DNA from: Streptomyces sp. RKAG293
GTDB taxonomy: Bacteria > Actinomycetota > Actinomycetes > Streptomycetales > Streptomycetaceae
Reading direction: 5' to 3'
NCBI RefSeq assembly: GCF_023701745.1
Contig: NZ_JAJOZB010000001.1
Location: forward strand, 5,493,501 to 5,557,500
Length of the DNA stretch: 64,000 nt
Below, one piece after another: positions 33,411 to 41,270 of the stretch. Under the pieces are notes generated by a model. It was not told where the DNA came from, did not search any database, and saw only the letters and a program-made list of their open reading frames with translations. Position numbers and translations under genes: made by a program. How positions within the stretch are numbered: the stretch's first letter is position 1; each line of letters begins with the position of its first letter.

Positions 33411-34723
33411 CGAACCGACCGACCGGAGCACCCGTGACCACCCCACTGTCCGCGCCCACTCCCGTCCCCGCGGGCGCCCGCGTCCTCGCCGTCATCCCCG
33501 CCCGGGGCGGCTCCAAGGGCGTCCCCGGCAAGAACCTCGCGCCCGTCGGCGGCGTCCCGCTGGTGACCCGGGCGGTGCGCGAATGCCTCGCGGCGCGGCT
33601 CGTCACCGACGTGGCCGTGTCCACCGACGACCCCGCCATCGCCGAGGCGGCCCGCGCCGCCGGCGCCGAGGTCGTCCTGCGGCCCGCGGCCATCGCGGGC
33701 GACACGGCGAGCAGCGAGGCCGCCGTCCTGCACGCGATGGACGCCTACGAGGCGATGCGCGGCGGCGCCGTCGACGTCGTCCTGCTCGTGCAGTGCACCA
33801 GCCCCTTCCTCACCCGCGAGGAGGTCGACGGCGTCGCCGCCGCCGTCATCGAGGACGGCGCCGACACCGCGCACACCGTCGCCCCCTTCCACGGCTTCGT
33901 CTGGCGCGAAGGGGACGGTGCCGACGGCGGCCACGGCGTCAACCACGACAAGGCCACCCGCCCGCGCCGCCAGGACCGACCCCAGGACCTGCTGGAGACC
34001 GGCGCCGCGTACGCCATGCGCGCCCCCGGCTTCCGCGCCGCCGGCCACCGGTTCTTCGGCCGCACCGCGCTGGTGCGCACCGATCCGGCCCGTGTCCTGG
34101 AGATCGACGAGCCGGACGACCTCGTCCGGGCCCGCGCCCTCGCGCCGCTCCTCGACGCCGGCTCCACCCCCACCCTCGGCGACATCGACGCGGTGGTACT
34201 CGACTTCGACGGCACCCAGACCGACGACACGGTGCTGGTCGACGCCCAGGGACGGGAGACCGTCGCGGTGCACCGCGGCGACGGCCTCGGCATCGCGGCA
34301 CTGCGCCGCGCCGGGCTGCCCGTACTGATCCTGTCCTCGGAGACCAACCCGGTCGTCGCGGCACGGGCCAGGAAGCTCCAGGTGCCCGTCCTCCACGGCA
34401 TCGCCCGCAAGGACCTCGCCCTCAAGCAGTGGTGCGAGGAGCAGACGATCGCCCCCGAGCGGGTCCTGTACGTCGGCAACGACGTCAACGACCTTCCCTG
34501 CTTCGCGCTCGCCGGCTGGCCCGTCGCCGTGGCCAACGCCCACGACGTCGTACGGGCCTCGGCCCGCTTCATCACCTCCACCCCGGGCGGCCGCGGCGCG
34601 ATCCGCGAGATCGCCGGGTGGATCCTCGGCCCGAATCTGGCCGCCCCTCCTACCGACCCTCCTTACGCACCCCTCACAGCAGTCCCCTCAGCACCTCTCT
34701 CCGCAAAGGACCTCTCCCAGTGA
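33407..34723 (+). CDS. neuA: CMP-nonulosonate (Kdn/sialate) cytidylyltransferase fused to a HAD phosphatase
   Basis: 438 residues. The N-terminal domain (about 20-240) is an acylneuraminate cytidylyltransferase: VLAVIPARGGSKGVPGKNLAPVGGVPL, STDDPAIAEAA and LLVQCTSPFLTREEVD. The C-terminal domain (about 255-420) is a KdsC-like HAD phosphatase: DAVVLDFDGTQTDD, ILSSE and YVGNDVNDLPCFALAGWPVAVANA. A two-domain enzyme could remove the 9-phosphate of Kdn-9-P or Neu5Ac-9-P and activate the sugar as CMP-ester. It overlaps its neighbours by 4 bp on both sides. The symbol denotes the cytidylyltransferase domain. Confidence 0.9.
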   Translation: MTNRPTGAPVTTPLSAPTPVPAGARVLAVIPARGGSKGVPGKNLAPVGGVPLVTRAVRECLAARLVTDVAVSTDDPAIAEAARAAGAEVVLRPAAIAGDTASSEAAVLHAMDAYEAMRGGAVDVVLLVQCTSPFLTREEVDGVAAAVIEDGADTAHTVAPFHGFVWREGDGADGGHGVNHDKATRPRRQDRPQDLLETGAAYAMRAPGFRAAGHRFFGRTALVRTDPARVLEIDEPDDLVRARALAPLLDAGSTPTLGDIDAVVLDFDGTQTDDTVLVDAQGRETVAVHRGDGLGIAALRRAGLPVLILSSETNPVVAARARKLQVPVLHGIARKDLALKQWCEEQTIAPERVLYVGNDVNDLPCFALAGWPVAVANAHDVVRASARFITSTPGGRGAIREIAGWILGPNLAAPPTDPPYAPLTAVPSAPLSAKDLSQ

Positions 34724-35670
34724 CCAGCACCCCCCTGACCCCGAAGAACCTCCGTCCGGTCGGCACCCGTTACATCGGCACCGGGCAGCCCGTCTACGTC
34801 ACCGGCGAGATCGGCATCAACCACAACGGTGACCTGGAGAACGCCTTCGCGCTCATCGACGCCGCGGTCGCGGCCGGCTGCGACGCCGTGAAGTTCCAGA
34901 AGCGCACCCCCGAGGTCTGCACCCCGCGCGACCAGTGGGAGATCGAGCGCGACACCCCCTGGGGCCGCATGACGTACATCGACTACCGGCACCGCGTCGA
35001 GTTCGACGAGAACGACTACAACGCCATCTCCGACTACTGCCGCAAGCGCGGCATCGACTGGTTCGCGTCCCCGTGGGACGTCGAGTCCGTCGCGTTCCTG
35101 GAGAAGTTCGACCTCCCGGCCCACAAGGTCGCCTCCGCCTGCCTCACCGACGACGACCTGCTGCGCGCGCTGCGCGCCACCGGCCGGACGATCATCCTCT
35201 CCACCGGGATGTCCACCCCGAAGCAGATCCGGCACGCCGTCGAGGTGCTCGGCAGCGACAACATCGTGATGTGCCACGCCACGTCCACGTACCCGGCGAA
35301 GCACGAAGAGCTCAACCTGCGCATGATCAACACCCTGCAGGCCGAGTACCCGAACGTGCCCGTCGGCTACTCCGGCCACGAGGTCGGCCTCCAGACGACG
35401 CTGGCCGCCGTCGCCCTCGGCGCGGTCTTCATCGAGCGCCACATCACCCTGGACCGCGCCATGTGGGGCTCCGACCAGGCCGCCTCCGTCGAGTCCCAGG
35501 GCCTGGAGCGCCTCGTCCGCGACATCCGCATCATCGAGACCTCGCTCGGCGACGGCGTCAAGAAGGTCTACGAGGGCGAGCTCGGCCCGATGAAGAAGCT
35601 CCGCCGCGTCCCCGGCGTCGTCGCCGAGGCCGAGGCGTCCGGCGCGGACCGCGCCACCGCCTCCGTCTGA
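34720..35670 (+). CDS. neuB: NeuB-type nonulosonate synthase lacking the C-terminal SAF domain
   Basis: 316 residues. TIM-barrel synthase with YVTGEIGINHNGDLENAFALIDAAVAAGCDAVKFQKRTPE, FASPWDVESVAFLE, ILSTGMSTPKQIRHAVEVL, MCHATSTYPA, VGYSGHEVGLQTTLAAVALGAVFIERHITLDR. These residues bind PEP, metal and the mannose-derived aldose. Most bacterial NeuB proteins add a ~60-residue antifreeze-like SAF domain; this one stops shortly after GVVAEAEASGADRA. It should condense PEP with ManNAc, mannose or the 6-phosphate. No UDP-GlcNAc 2-epimerase (neuC) is nearby, which favours mannose-6-P and hence Kdn. The GTG overlaps the neuA stop. Confidence 0.9.
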   Translation: MTSTPLTPKNLRPVGTRYIGTGQPVYVTGEIGINHNGDLENAFALIDAAVAAGCDAVKFQKRTPEVCTPRDQWEIERDTPWGRMTYIDYRHRVEFDENDYNAISDYCRKRGIDWFASPWDVESVAFLEKFDLPAHKVASACLTDDDLLRALRATGRTIILSTGMSTPKQIRHAVEVLGSDNIVMCHATSTYPAKHEELNLRMINTLQAEYPNVPVGYSGHEVGLQTTLAAVALGAVFIERHITLDRAMWGSDQAASVESQGLERLVRDIRIIETSLGDGVKKVYEGELGPMKKLRRVPGVVAEAEASGADRATASV

Positions 35671-35762
35671 CGGACCGCGCCACCCCGGCCCACGCGGCCG
35701 GGCCCCGCGCACGCCCCCATGACCCGAGGGCACCGCGAACCATGAGAACGAGGAGCACCGGG

Positions 35763-36878
35763 ATGACCGCGCCCGCATCCGGCCGGGGACCGCTCGCACT
35801 GGTCGAGTCCCCTGTCCAACTCCTCAACGTCCTGGAGTGGTCGCACATACACCCCCCGACCGCGGTCGCCGCATCGCGTCCCGGGGCGGCACCTGCCGCC
35901 CCGGGCGGCGGCCCGGTCACCGGCCCGCTCACCGTCGTGGTGCTCTCGCCCCGCGACCCGATGAGCCGCGGGCAGCTGCGCCGCATGGCGGAGCTCGCCC
36001 GGGACGACGGCGTCACCGTCCGCTGGTTCGAGGCCCGCAGCAACCGGCTCGGCCTGCTGCGCACCGCCATGACCCTGGCGCCGCTGCTGCTGCGCGTACG
36101 CCACCTCGTCATCGGCGATCCGTTCTCCCGGCTGGTGCAGGTGCTGCTGCCGCTGTGCCGGACCCGGGAGATCACCGTCGTCGACGACGGCACCGCCACC
36201 ATGGAGTTCACCGAGATCCTGAGCCGGGGCGGCCGTCTGGTGCGCTGGCACCGCGCCGGCCGCCGGTCGCCCGTCGACGCCGCCTTCGCGATCTTCGCCT
36301 CGGCCGCCCGCCGCCGGCTGACCCCCGGCCGCCGCCGCACCGTCGAACTCTTCAGCGCGATGCCCGCGACACCGCCGGCCGGGATGGCGCTGCGCGCCAA
36401 CCGGTTCGCGTGGACGCGGTCGCGCTTCGGACCGCCGCGCATCACCGCCGGCACCGACATCATCGGCACGTCCCTCGTCGAGACCGGGGTCGTCGACCTC
36501 GACCGCTACCTCGCGGCGGTCGCCGCCCTCGCCGAATCCCACGGCGCCACCCGCTACTTCGCGCACCGCCGCGAGGACACGGCCAAGCTGCACCGGCTCG
36601 CCGTCGAGACCGGACTGGAGATCGTCCGCCCCGACCTGCCGCTGGAACTCGTCGCACGCCGGGGACCGATCGGGCACACCGTGCTCAGCTTCCCCTCCAC
36701 GGTCGTCCACACGCTGCCGCTCGCGCTGGCCGGCACCGGGGTCAAGGTCGTCGTCCGCGACATCGACGACGGCTGGCTCACCCACACCGCCTCACCCCGC
36801 GCGCAGGGCTTCCTCTCCGGCATCACCGGCACCGCCAGAGACCTGCACGGCCTGACCTCCGCCACGGCGACGGCCTGA
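35763..36878 (+). CDS. Putative glycosyltransferase of the nonulosonate cluster (GT52/polysialyltransferase-like)
   Basis: 371 residues. Starts GPLALVESPVQLLNVLEWSHI, has HLVIGDPFSRLVQVLLPLCRTREITVVDDGTATMEF in the middle, and near the end HTVLSFPSTVVHTLPLALAGTGVKVVVRDI. The ESPxQLLN start, the DDGTATMEF segment and the S(S/T) pair before a Leu-rich helix resemble CMP-sugar-using GT52/polysialyltransferase-type enzymes, though the match is weak. ATG 35763 has GAGGAG 8 nt upstream; an in-frame ATG at 35742 is possible. It lies 92 nt after neuB. The stop codon falls in the first of three 23-bp tandem repeats. Confidence 0.6.
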   Translation: MTAPASGRGPLALVESPVQLLNVLEWSHIHPPTAVAASRPGAAPAAPGGGPVTGPLTVVVLSPRDPMSRGQLRRMAELARDDGVTVRWFEARSNRLGLLRTAMTLAPLLLRVRHLVIGDPFSRLVQVLLPLCRTREITVVDDGTATMEFTEILSRGGRLVRWHRAGRRSPVDAAFAIFASAARRRLTPGRRRTVELFSAMPATPPAGMALRANRFAWTRSRFGPPRITAGTDIIGTSLVETGVVDLDRYLAAVAALAESHGATRYFAHRREDTAKLHRLAVETGLEIVRPDLPLELVARRGPIGHTVLSFPSTVVHTLPLALAGTGVKVVVRDIDDGWLTHTASPRAQGFLSGITGTARDLHGLTSATATA

Positions 36879-36922
36879 CCTCGGCCACGGCGACGGCCCG
36901 ACCTCCGCCACGGCGACGGCAT
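36854..36922. repeat. Three tandem 23-bp repeats spanning a stop codon
   Basis: Units at 36854-36876, 36877-36899 and 36900-36922 (GACCTCNGCCACGGCGACGG plus 3 nt) are identical but for one internal base and the last two or three bases. The TGA of the upstream gene is formed at the junction of units 1 and 2. As 23 is not a multiple of three, loss or gain of a unit changes the C-terminus. Confidence 0.85.
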
Positions 36923-36941
36923 AGGGGCCCGCCCCGGGCCC

Positions 36942-36960
36942 GGATCCGCCCGGCGGATCC
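36942..36960 (+). terminator. Short hairpin after the nonulosonate operon
   Basis: GGATCCGC (36942-36949) pairs with GCGGATCC (36953-36960) around a CCG loop, within a G/C-rich area with further pairing potential. It probably ends the plus-strand glycopolymer transcript. Confidence 0.45.
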
Positions 36961-37199
36961 AGCGGGCCGCGATGCCCCGCCCCTACGCTCCGGGCCACCG
37001 GACCCCGGTGTGGCACGGGACACCCCCTGCGCCGGAGCCGTTGCCTCGCGATCGATGGATCGTTGAGCGAGGATGGGATGGGTGGTGAAGGCCCAAGAGG
37101 CCGTGATACCCCCCAGAGGGATTGGGTATGCGCCGATCGGGTGATTTCTTCTCCTTCAACAGGAATGAATTTCTCTCGATCAACGCTGGAGGATCTCCC

Positions 37200-38333
37200 A
37201 TGGGGCCTACGCTGTCGGAGGTGAACGACTCACCCGCAGTGCCATCCGGCGCGCTGCCCGCCGGGCTGCGTGCTGAACTGATCGCGTTCCGCAGGGACTT
37301 GAGCCGCCGCCCCGCAACGGGCCGGCCGGACTCCCACGACGCCGGGGCCGCCGCCGCGGCCGTGCTGGCCCGGCTGGAGCAGGACGGTCTACGGCCGCGG
37401 GCACTGCCCGGCGGGACCGGAATCGTCTGTGACATCGGCGCCACCGACCCCGCGCGCCCCCGCCTCGCACTGCACAGCGACATCGACGCGGTGCTGCTCG
37501 GCGCCGCTCTGGCGCTCGCCGCCCTGGAACGCGAGGGCCGGCTGCCGCGCACGGTGCGGCTGATCCTGCAGCCCGCGGACGGGGCGGCCCCGGGCGGCGC
37601 GCTCGGCGCCATCGAGGCGGAGGTGCTGGCGGGCGTCGGCCGGATCCTCGCCGTGCACGGCGACCCGGACACCGACGCCGGACGGATCGGCCTGCGACAG
37701 GGCCCGATCACCGCGGCCGTCGGCCGGCTGGTCCTGAAGCTCGACGGCGCGGGCGGCCACAGCGCCCGCCCGCATCTGACCACCGACCTGGTGATGGCCA
37801 CCGCCAAGATGGCCACCGAGCTGCCGGCCGTGCTGGCCCGCCGGATGGACCCGCGTTCCGGCGTCCGGGTCGTGTGGGACCGCATCGAGGCCGGCCACGC
37901 CTGCAACGTGATCCCGCAGCACGCGGAGCTGGAGGGCACCGTCCGCTGCCTGGACCTGGCGGCCTGGAACGACGCGCCCGACCTGGTGCACGAGGTGATC
38001 GACCAGGTGGCCGGCATGTACCGCGCGAAGTGCGAGATCCGCTACCAGCGCGTCGTCCCCCCGGTCGTCAACGAGGTGGAGTCGACGGAGCTGCTGCGCG
38101 AGGCGATGACGCTGAGCCGCGGTGCGCACGCCGTCGAGGACACCGGCCAGAGCCTCGGCTGCGCGGACTTCGCCTGGTACCTGGAGCAGGTGCCGGGCGC
38201 GCTCGCCCGGCTCGGTCTGCGACCCGCCGACGGGTCGCCGCGACACGGCGTCCATCCGGGTGAATCCGAGGACGCCGAGGACCCGGTCGTGATCGGCGCG
38301 GAGCTGCTCGCAGGGGCTGCGCTGCTGGTCTGA
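37200..38333 (+). CDS. M20-family amidohydrolase homologue that has lost its metal and catalytic motifs
   Basis: 377 residues from ATG 37200 (GGAGG 7 nt upstream; a longer N-terminus from 37128 is possible). The fold is clearly M20: LPGGTGIVCDIGA, LPRTVRLILQPA, GGALGAIEAEVLAGVGRILAVHGDP, GGHSARPHLTTDLVMATAKM, ACNVIPQHAELEGTVRC. But LxxHPEL is replaced by DLSRRPATG; the stretch that should hold the HACGHDxHT metal motif is missing between ALHSDIDA and VLLGAALALA; and the catalytic Glu pair in QPAEE reads QPADG. The frame is intact over its whole length, so this looks like a maintained pseudoenzyme with a non-catalytic role. It lies between the glycopolymer and nucleoside loci. Confidence 0.8.
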   Translation: MGPTLSEVNDSPAVPSGALPAGLRAELIAFRRDLSRRPATGRPDSHDAGAAAAAVLARLEQDGLRPRALPGGTGIVCDIGATDPARPRLALHSDIDAVLLGAALALAALEREGRLPRTVRLILQPADGAAPGGALGAIEAEVLAGVGRILAVHGDPDTDAGRIGLRQGPITAAVGRLVLKLDGAGGHSARPHLTTDLVMATAKMATELPAVLARRMDPRSGVRVVWDRIEAGHACNVIPQHAELEGTVRCLDLAAWNDAPDLVHEVIDQVAGMYRAKCEIRYQRVVPPVVNEVESTELLREAMTLSRGAHAVEDTGQSLGCADFAWYLEQVPGALARLGLRPADGSPRHGVHPGESEDAEDPVVIGAELLAGAALLV

Positions 38334-38414
38334 CGGTGGGTGGCGTGACGCTCACGGGTGGTTCACCTGGCCGAAATGCGTCGATCCGATAACAGGTCTT
38401 CATTCAGCCTTTAC

Positions 38415-38433
38415 CTGACATCTACGCGCGTTA
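38415..38433 (+). promoter_or_regulatory. Promoter region and palindromic operator (copy 1) of the BMP lipoprotein gene
   Basis: CTACGCGCGTTA at 38422-38433 matches 10 of 12 bases of the palindrome CTACGCGCGTAG found before the ABC operon and the adenosine deaminase gene. It directly follows CTGACA (38415-38420), a near-consensus -35 box. Confidence 0.65.
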
Positions 38434-38486
38434 AGCTCCCGCTTAGCCAGCGCCGGACGGGGCGCTTTCGAATGAAGGGGACCCTC

Positions 38487-39521
38487 GTGCGCCGGGTTAC
38501 CAAGATCGTTGCCGCGGGAGTCGCGTCCGCGGCCCTCGCCCTCACTGCCACCGCGTGTGGCAGCAGCAGCTCCGACGACAGCAAGGACAAGGGCGTAGGC
38601 ATCGCCTACGACGTCGGCGGCCGAGGCGACCACTCCTTCAACGACTCCGCGGCCAAGGGCCTGGACAAGGCCAAGGCCGAGTTCAGCCTGGGCAGCAAGG
38701 AGCTCACCGCCAAGAACACCGACACCGAGGCGGACCGCGAGCAGAAGCTCAACGACCTCGCCGGTGCGGGCTACAACCCGGTCATCGGTGTCGGCTTCGC
38801 CTATGCCGACTCGGTGAAGGCCGTCTCGAAGAAGTTCCCGAAGACGACCTTCGCGATCGTCGACTCCGTGGTCGAGGGCGCGAACGTCGACAGCATCAAC
38901 TTCACCGAGGAGCAGAGCTCCTACCTCGCGGGTGTCGCCGCGGCGCTGAAGACCAAGACCAACAAGGTCGGCTTCATCGGCGGCGTGGACACCACGCTGA
39001 TCAAGAAGTTCGCGGCCGGCTACCAGCAGGGCGTCAAGGACACCAAGCCCGACGTCTCGGTCGACATCGAGTACATCACCCAGGGCGGCGACTTCTCCGG
39101 CTTCGCGAAGCCGGCTGAGGGCAAGGCCAAGGCCAAGGGCATGCTCGACCGTGGCATCGACGTGATCTACGCGGCCGCGGGCAGCTCCGGCGCCGGCGCC
39201 ATCGAGGCCGTCGCGGGCAAGAAGGGCACCTGGGCGATCGGTGTCGACGGCGACCAGTACCAGGACAAGGGCCTGGCGCAGTGGAAGACCGCGATCCTGA
39301 CCTCCGCCGTCAAGAACGTCGACGGTGCGGTCTACGAGGTCATCAAGAGCGTCAAGGACGGCAAGCCGCTGACCGGCACGCACATCTACAACCTCAAGGC
39401 GGGTGGCGTCGGCCTGGCCACCTCCGGTGGCTACATCGACGACATCCAGGCCCAGCTCGACGCCGCGAAGAAGAAGATCACCGACGGCACGCTGACGGTC
39501 CGGACGACTCCGACCAGCTGA
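38487..39521 (+). CDS. BMP-family (Med/PnrA-like) nucleoside-binding lipoprotein of an ABC importer
   Basis: 344 residues. Signal sequence RRVTKIVAAGVASAALALTATACGSS with the lipidated Cys; then the BMP domain: GVGIAYDVGGRGDHSFNDSAAKGLDKA, NPVIGVGFAYADSVKAVSKKFPKTTFAIVDS, NFTEEQSSYLAGVAAAL, KVGFIGGVDTTLIKKFAAGYQQGVK, GIDVIYAAAGSSGAGAIEAV, WAIGVDGDQY. PnrA-type proteins bind purine or pyrimidine nucleosides outside the membrane and deliver them to the permeases encoded downstream. GTG 38487 follows AAGGGG; ATG 38472 is an alternative. It has its own terminator (39532-39571) and promoter, allowing the binding protein to be made in excess. Confidence 0.93.
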   Translation: MRRVTKIVAAGVASAALALTATACGSSSSDDSKDKGVGIAYDVGGRGDHSFNDSAAKGLDKAKAEFSLGSKELTAKNTDTEADREQKLNDLAGAGYNPVIGVGFAYADSVKAVSKKFPKTTFAIVDSVVEGANVDSINFTEEQSSYLAGVAAALKTKTNKVGFIGGVDTTLIKKFAAGYQQGVKDTKPDVSVDIEYITQGGDFSGFAKPAEGKAKAKGMLDRGIDVIYAAAGSSGAGAIEAVAGKKGTWAIGVDGDQYQDKGLAQWKTAILTSAVKNVDGAVYEVIKSVKDGKPLTGTHIYNLKAGGVGLATSGGYIDDIQAQLDAAKKKITDGTLTVRTTPTS

Positions 39522-39531
39522 TCACCGACGC

Positions 39532-39571
39532 GAGGCCCGGCGAGGGAGCGTGACGTTCCCTGCCGGGCCTC
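39532..39571 (+). terminator. Hairpin terminator after the BMP gene
   Basis: GAGGCCCGGC and GCCGGGCCTC form a 10-bp stem, extended inside by AGGGA/TCCCT around a short loop, 11 nt after the stop codon. It separates the binding protein from the transporter operon. Confidence 0.8.
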
Positions 39572-39629
39572 GTGCCTTGTGCGGCCACCGTGCCGTATGT
39601 ATCCCGCGACAACTGTGGATCTGGCGCCG

Positions 39630-39641
39630 CTACGCGCGTAG
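39630..39641 (+). promoter_or_regulatory. Perfect palindromic operator CTACGCGCGTAG (copy 2) before the nucleoside ABC operon
   Basis: A perfect 12-bp palindrome. TAGAGT at 39639-39644 could be the -10, in which case the operator overlaps it. The ATPase gene starts about 64 nt further on. Confidence 0.75.
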
Positions 39642-39704
39642 AGTCCGATCCTCGCGATACGTTCACCCCCATCGCTCCGCTCTGCCCCGCGAGGAGAGTG
39701 CGTC

Positions 39705-41270
39705 ATCAACGCGTCCAGCAGTCCCCCCGCCGTCGAACTCCGCGGCATCACCAAACGCTTCCCCGGCGTCGTCGCCAACCGCGACATCGACATCACCGTG
39801 CTCCGTGGCACCGTCCACGCCCTGGTCGGCGAGAACGGCGCGGGCAAGTCGACCCTCATGAAGATCCTTTACGGGATGCAGCGCCCCGACGAGGGGACCA
39901 TCACCCTCGACGGCGAGAAGGCCGACCTGCACACCCCGGCCGACGCCATCCGGCTCGGCATCGGCATGGTGCACCAGCACTTCATGCTGGCCGACAACCT
40001 CACCGTGCTGGAGAACATCGTTCTCGGCGCCGAGCAGTTGCACGGCATCGGCGGCAAGGCCCGCGCCAAGATCATGGAGCTCTCCGACGCCTACGGCCTC
40101 GGCGTCCGCCCCGACCTCCTCGTCGAGGACCTCGGAGTCGCCGACCGGCAGCGCGTGGAGATCCTCAAGGTCCTCTACCGCGGCGCCCGCACCCTGATCC
40201 TGGACGAGCCGACCGCGGTCCTCGTGCCGCAGGAGGTCGAAGCGCTCTTCGCCAACCTCCGCGGGCTCAAGTCCGAGGGCCTGACCATCATCTTCATCTC
40301 GCACAAGCTGGGCGAGGTGCTCTCGGTCGCCGACGCGATCACGGTCATCCGCCGCGGCACGACGGTCGGCGACGCCGACCCGAAGTCGGTCACCGTCAAG
40401 CAGCTCGCCGAGCTCATGGTCGGCAGTGAACTGCCGTCGCCGGAGACCCGCGAGTCCACGGTGACCAGCGAGGTCCTGCTGGAGGTCAAGGGGCTGAAGC
40501 TGGCCGCCGTCGACGCCGAGGGCGTCGAGCGCACCGTGCTCGGCGACGTCGGCCTGACGATCCACAAGGGCGAAGTGCTCGGCATCGCCGGGGTCGAGGG
40601 CAACGGCCAGGCCGAACTGGTCGAGGCCATCATGGGGATGCGGACCCCCGACGCCGGGGTGATCACCCTGGACGGCGCCGACATCTCCACCGCCCCCACC
40701 CGCAAGCGGCGCGAGGACGGCATCGGGTACATCCCCGAGGACCGCCACCGGCACGGCCTGCTCCTCGAAGGCACGCTGTGGGAGAACCGCATCCTCGGCC
40801 ACGTCACCGAGAAGCCCAACAGCCGCGGCGCGCTGCTGGATCTGACCGCGGCCCGCCGCGACACCGAACGGATCGTCAAGGAGTACGACGTCCGTACGCC
40901 CGGCATCGAGGTCACCGCGGCCTCCCTCTCCGGCGGCAACCAGCAGAAGCTGATCGTCGGCCGCGAGATGAGCCACCTGCCCAAGCTGCTGATCGCCGCG
41001 CACCCGACCCGTGGTGTGGACGTCGGCGCGCAGGCGCAGATCTGGGACCAGATCCGGCAGGCCCGCCGCGAGGGCCTCGCCGTGCTGCTGATCTCCGCCG
41101 ACCTGGACGAGCTGATCGGCCTGTCCGACACCCTGCGGGTGATGTACCGCGGCCGCCTGGTCGCCGACGCCGACCCCGCCACGATCACTCCTGAGGAGCT
41201 GGGTTCCGCCATGACCGGCGCCGCTTCCGGCCACCTCGAGCACACGGACGCCGAAGGAGAGGACCGATGA
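39705..41270 (+). CDS. Nucleoside ABC importer ATPase with two ABC domains; apparent ATC start
   Basis: 521 residues if read from ATC at 39705, which has AGGAG 8 nt upstream. Domain 1 needs AVELRGITKRFPGVVANRDIDITV before its Walker A (GENGAGKST), yet no ATG/GTG/TTG exists in frame before the GTG at 39795, which would cut that strand off. Domain 1 has Walker B LILDEP and a weak signature (GVADRQRVEI). Domain 2 has a degenerate Walker A (VEGNGQAE), a good signature ASLSGGNQQK and Walker B LLIAAHP, as in RbsA/YufO-type sugar and nucleoside importers. It overlaps the first permease by 4 bp. Confidence 0.9.
   Translation: MNASSSPPAVELRGITKRFPGVVANRDIDITVLRGTVHALVGENGAGKSTLMKILYGMQRPDEGTITLDGEKADLHTPADAIRLGIGMVHQHFMLADNLTVLENIVLGAEQLHGIGGKARAKIMELSDAYGLGVRPDLLVEDLGVADRQRVEILKVLYRGARTLILDEPTAVLVPQEVEALFANLRGLKSEGLTIIFISHKLGEVLSVADAITVIRRGTTVGDADPKSVTVKQLAELMVGSELPSPETRESTVTSEVLLEVKGLKLAAVDAEGVERTVLGDVGLTIHKGEVLGIAGVEGNGQAELVEAIMGMRTPDAGVITLDGADISTAPTRKRREDGIGYIPEDRHRHGLLLEGTLWENRILGHVTEKPNSRGALLDLTAARRDTERIVKEYDVRTPGIEVTAASLSGGNQQKLIVGREMSHLPKLLIAAHPTRGVDVGAQAQIWDQIRQARREGLAVLLISADLDELIGLSDTLRVMYRGRLVADADPATITPEELGSAMTGAASGHLEHTDAEGEDR

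Noticed and set aside
39795..39830. GTG at 39795 as the true start of the nucleoside ABC ATPase
   Set aside because: It would remove the first beta strand and the residues that precede Walker A in all ABC domains.
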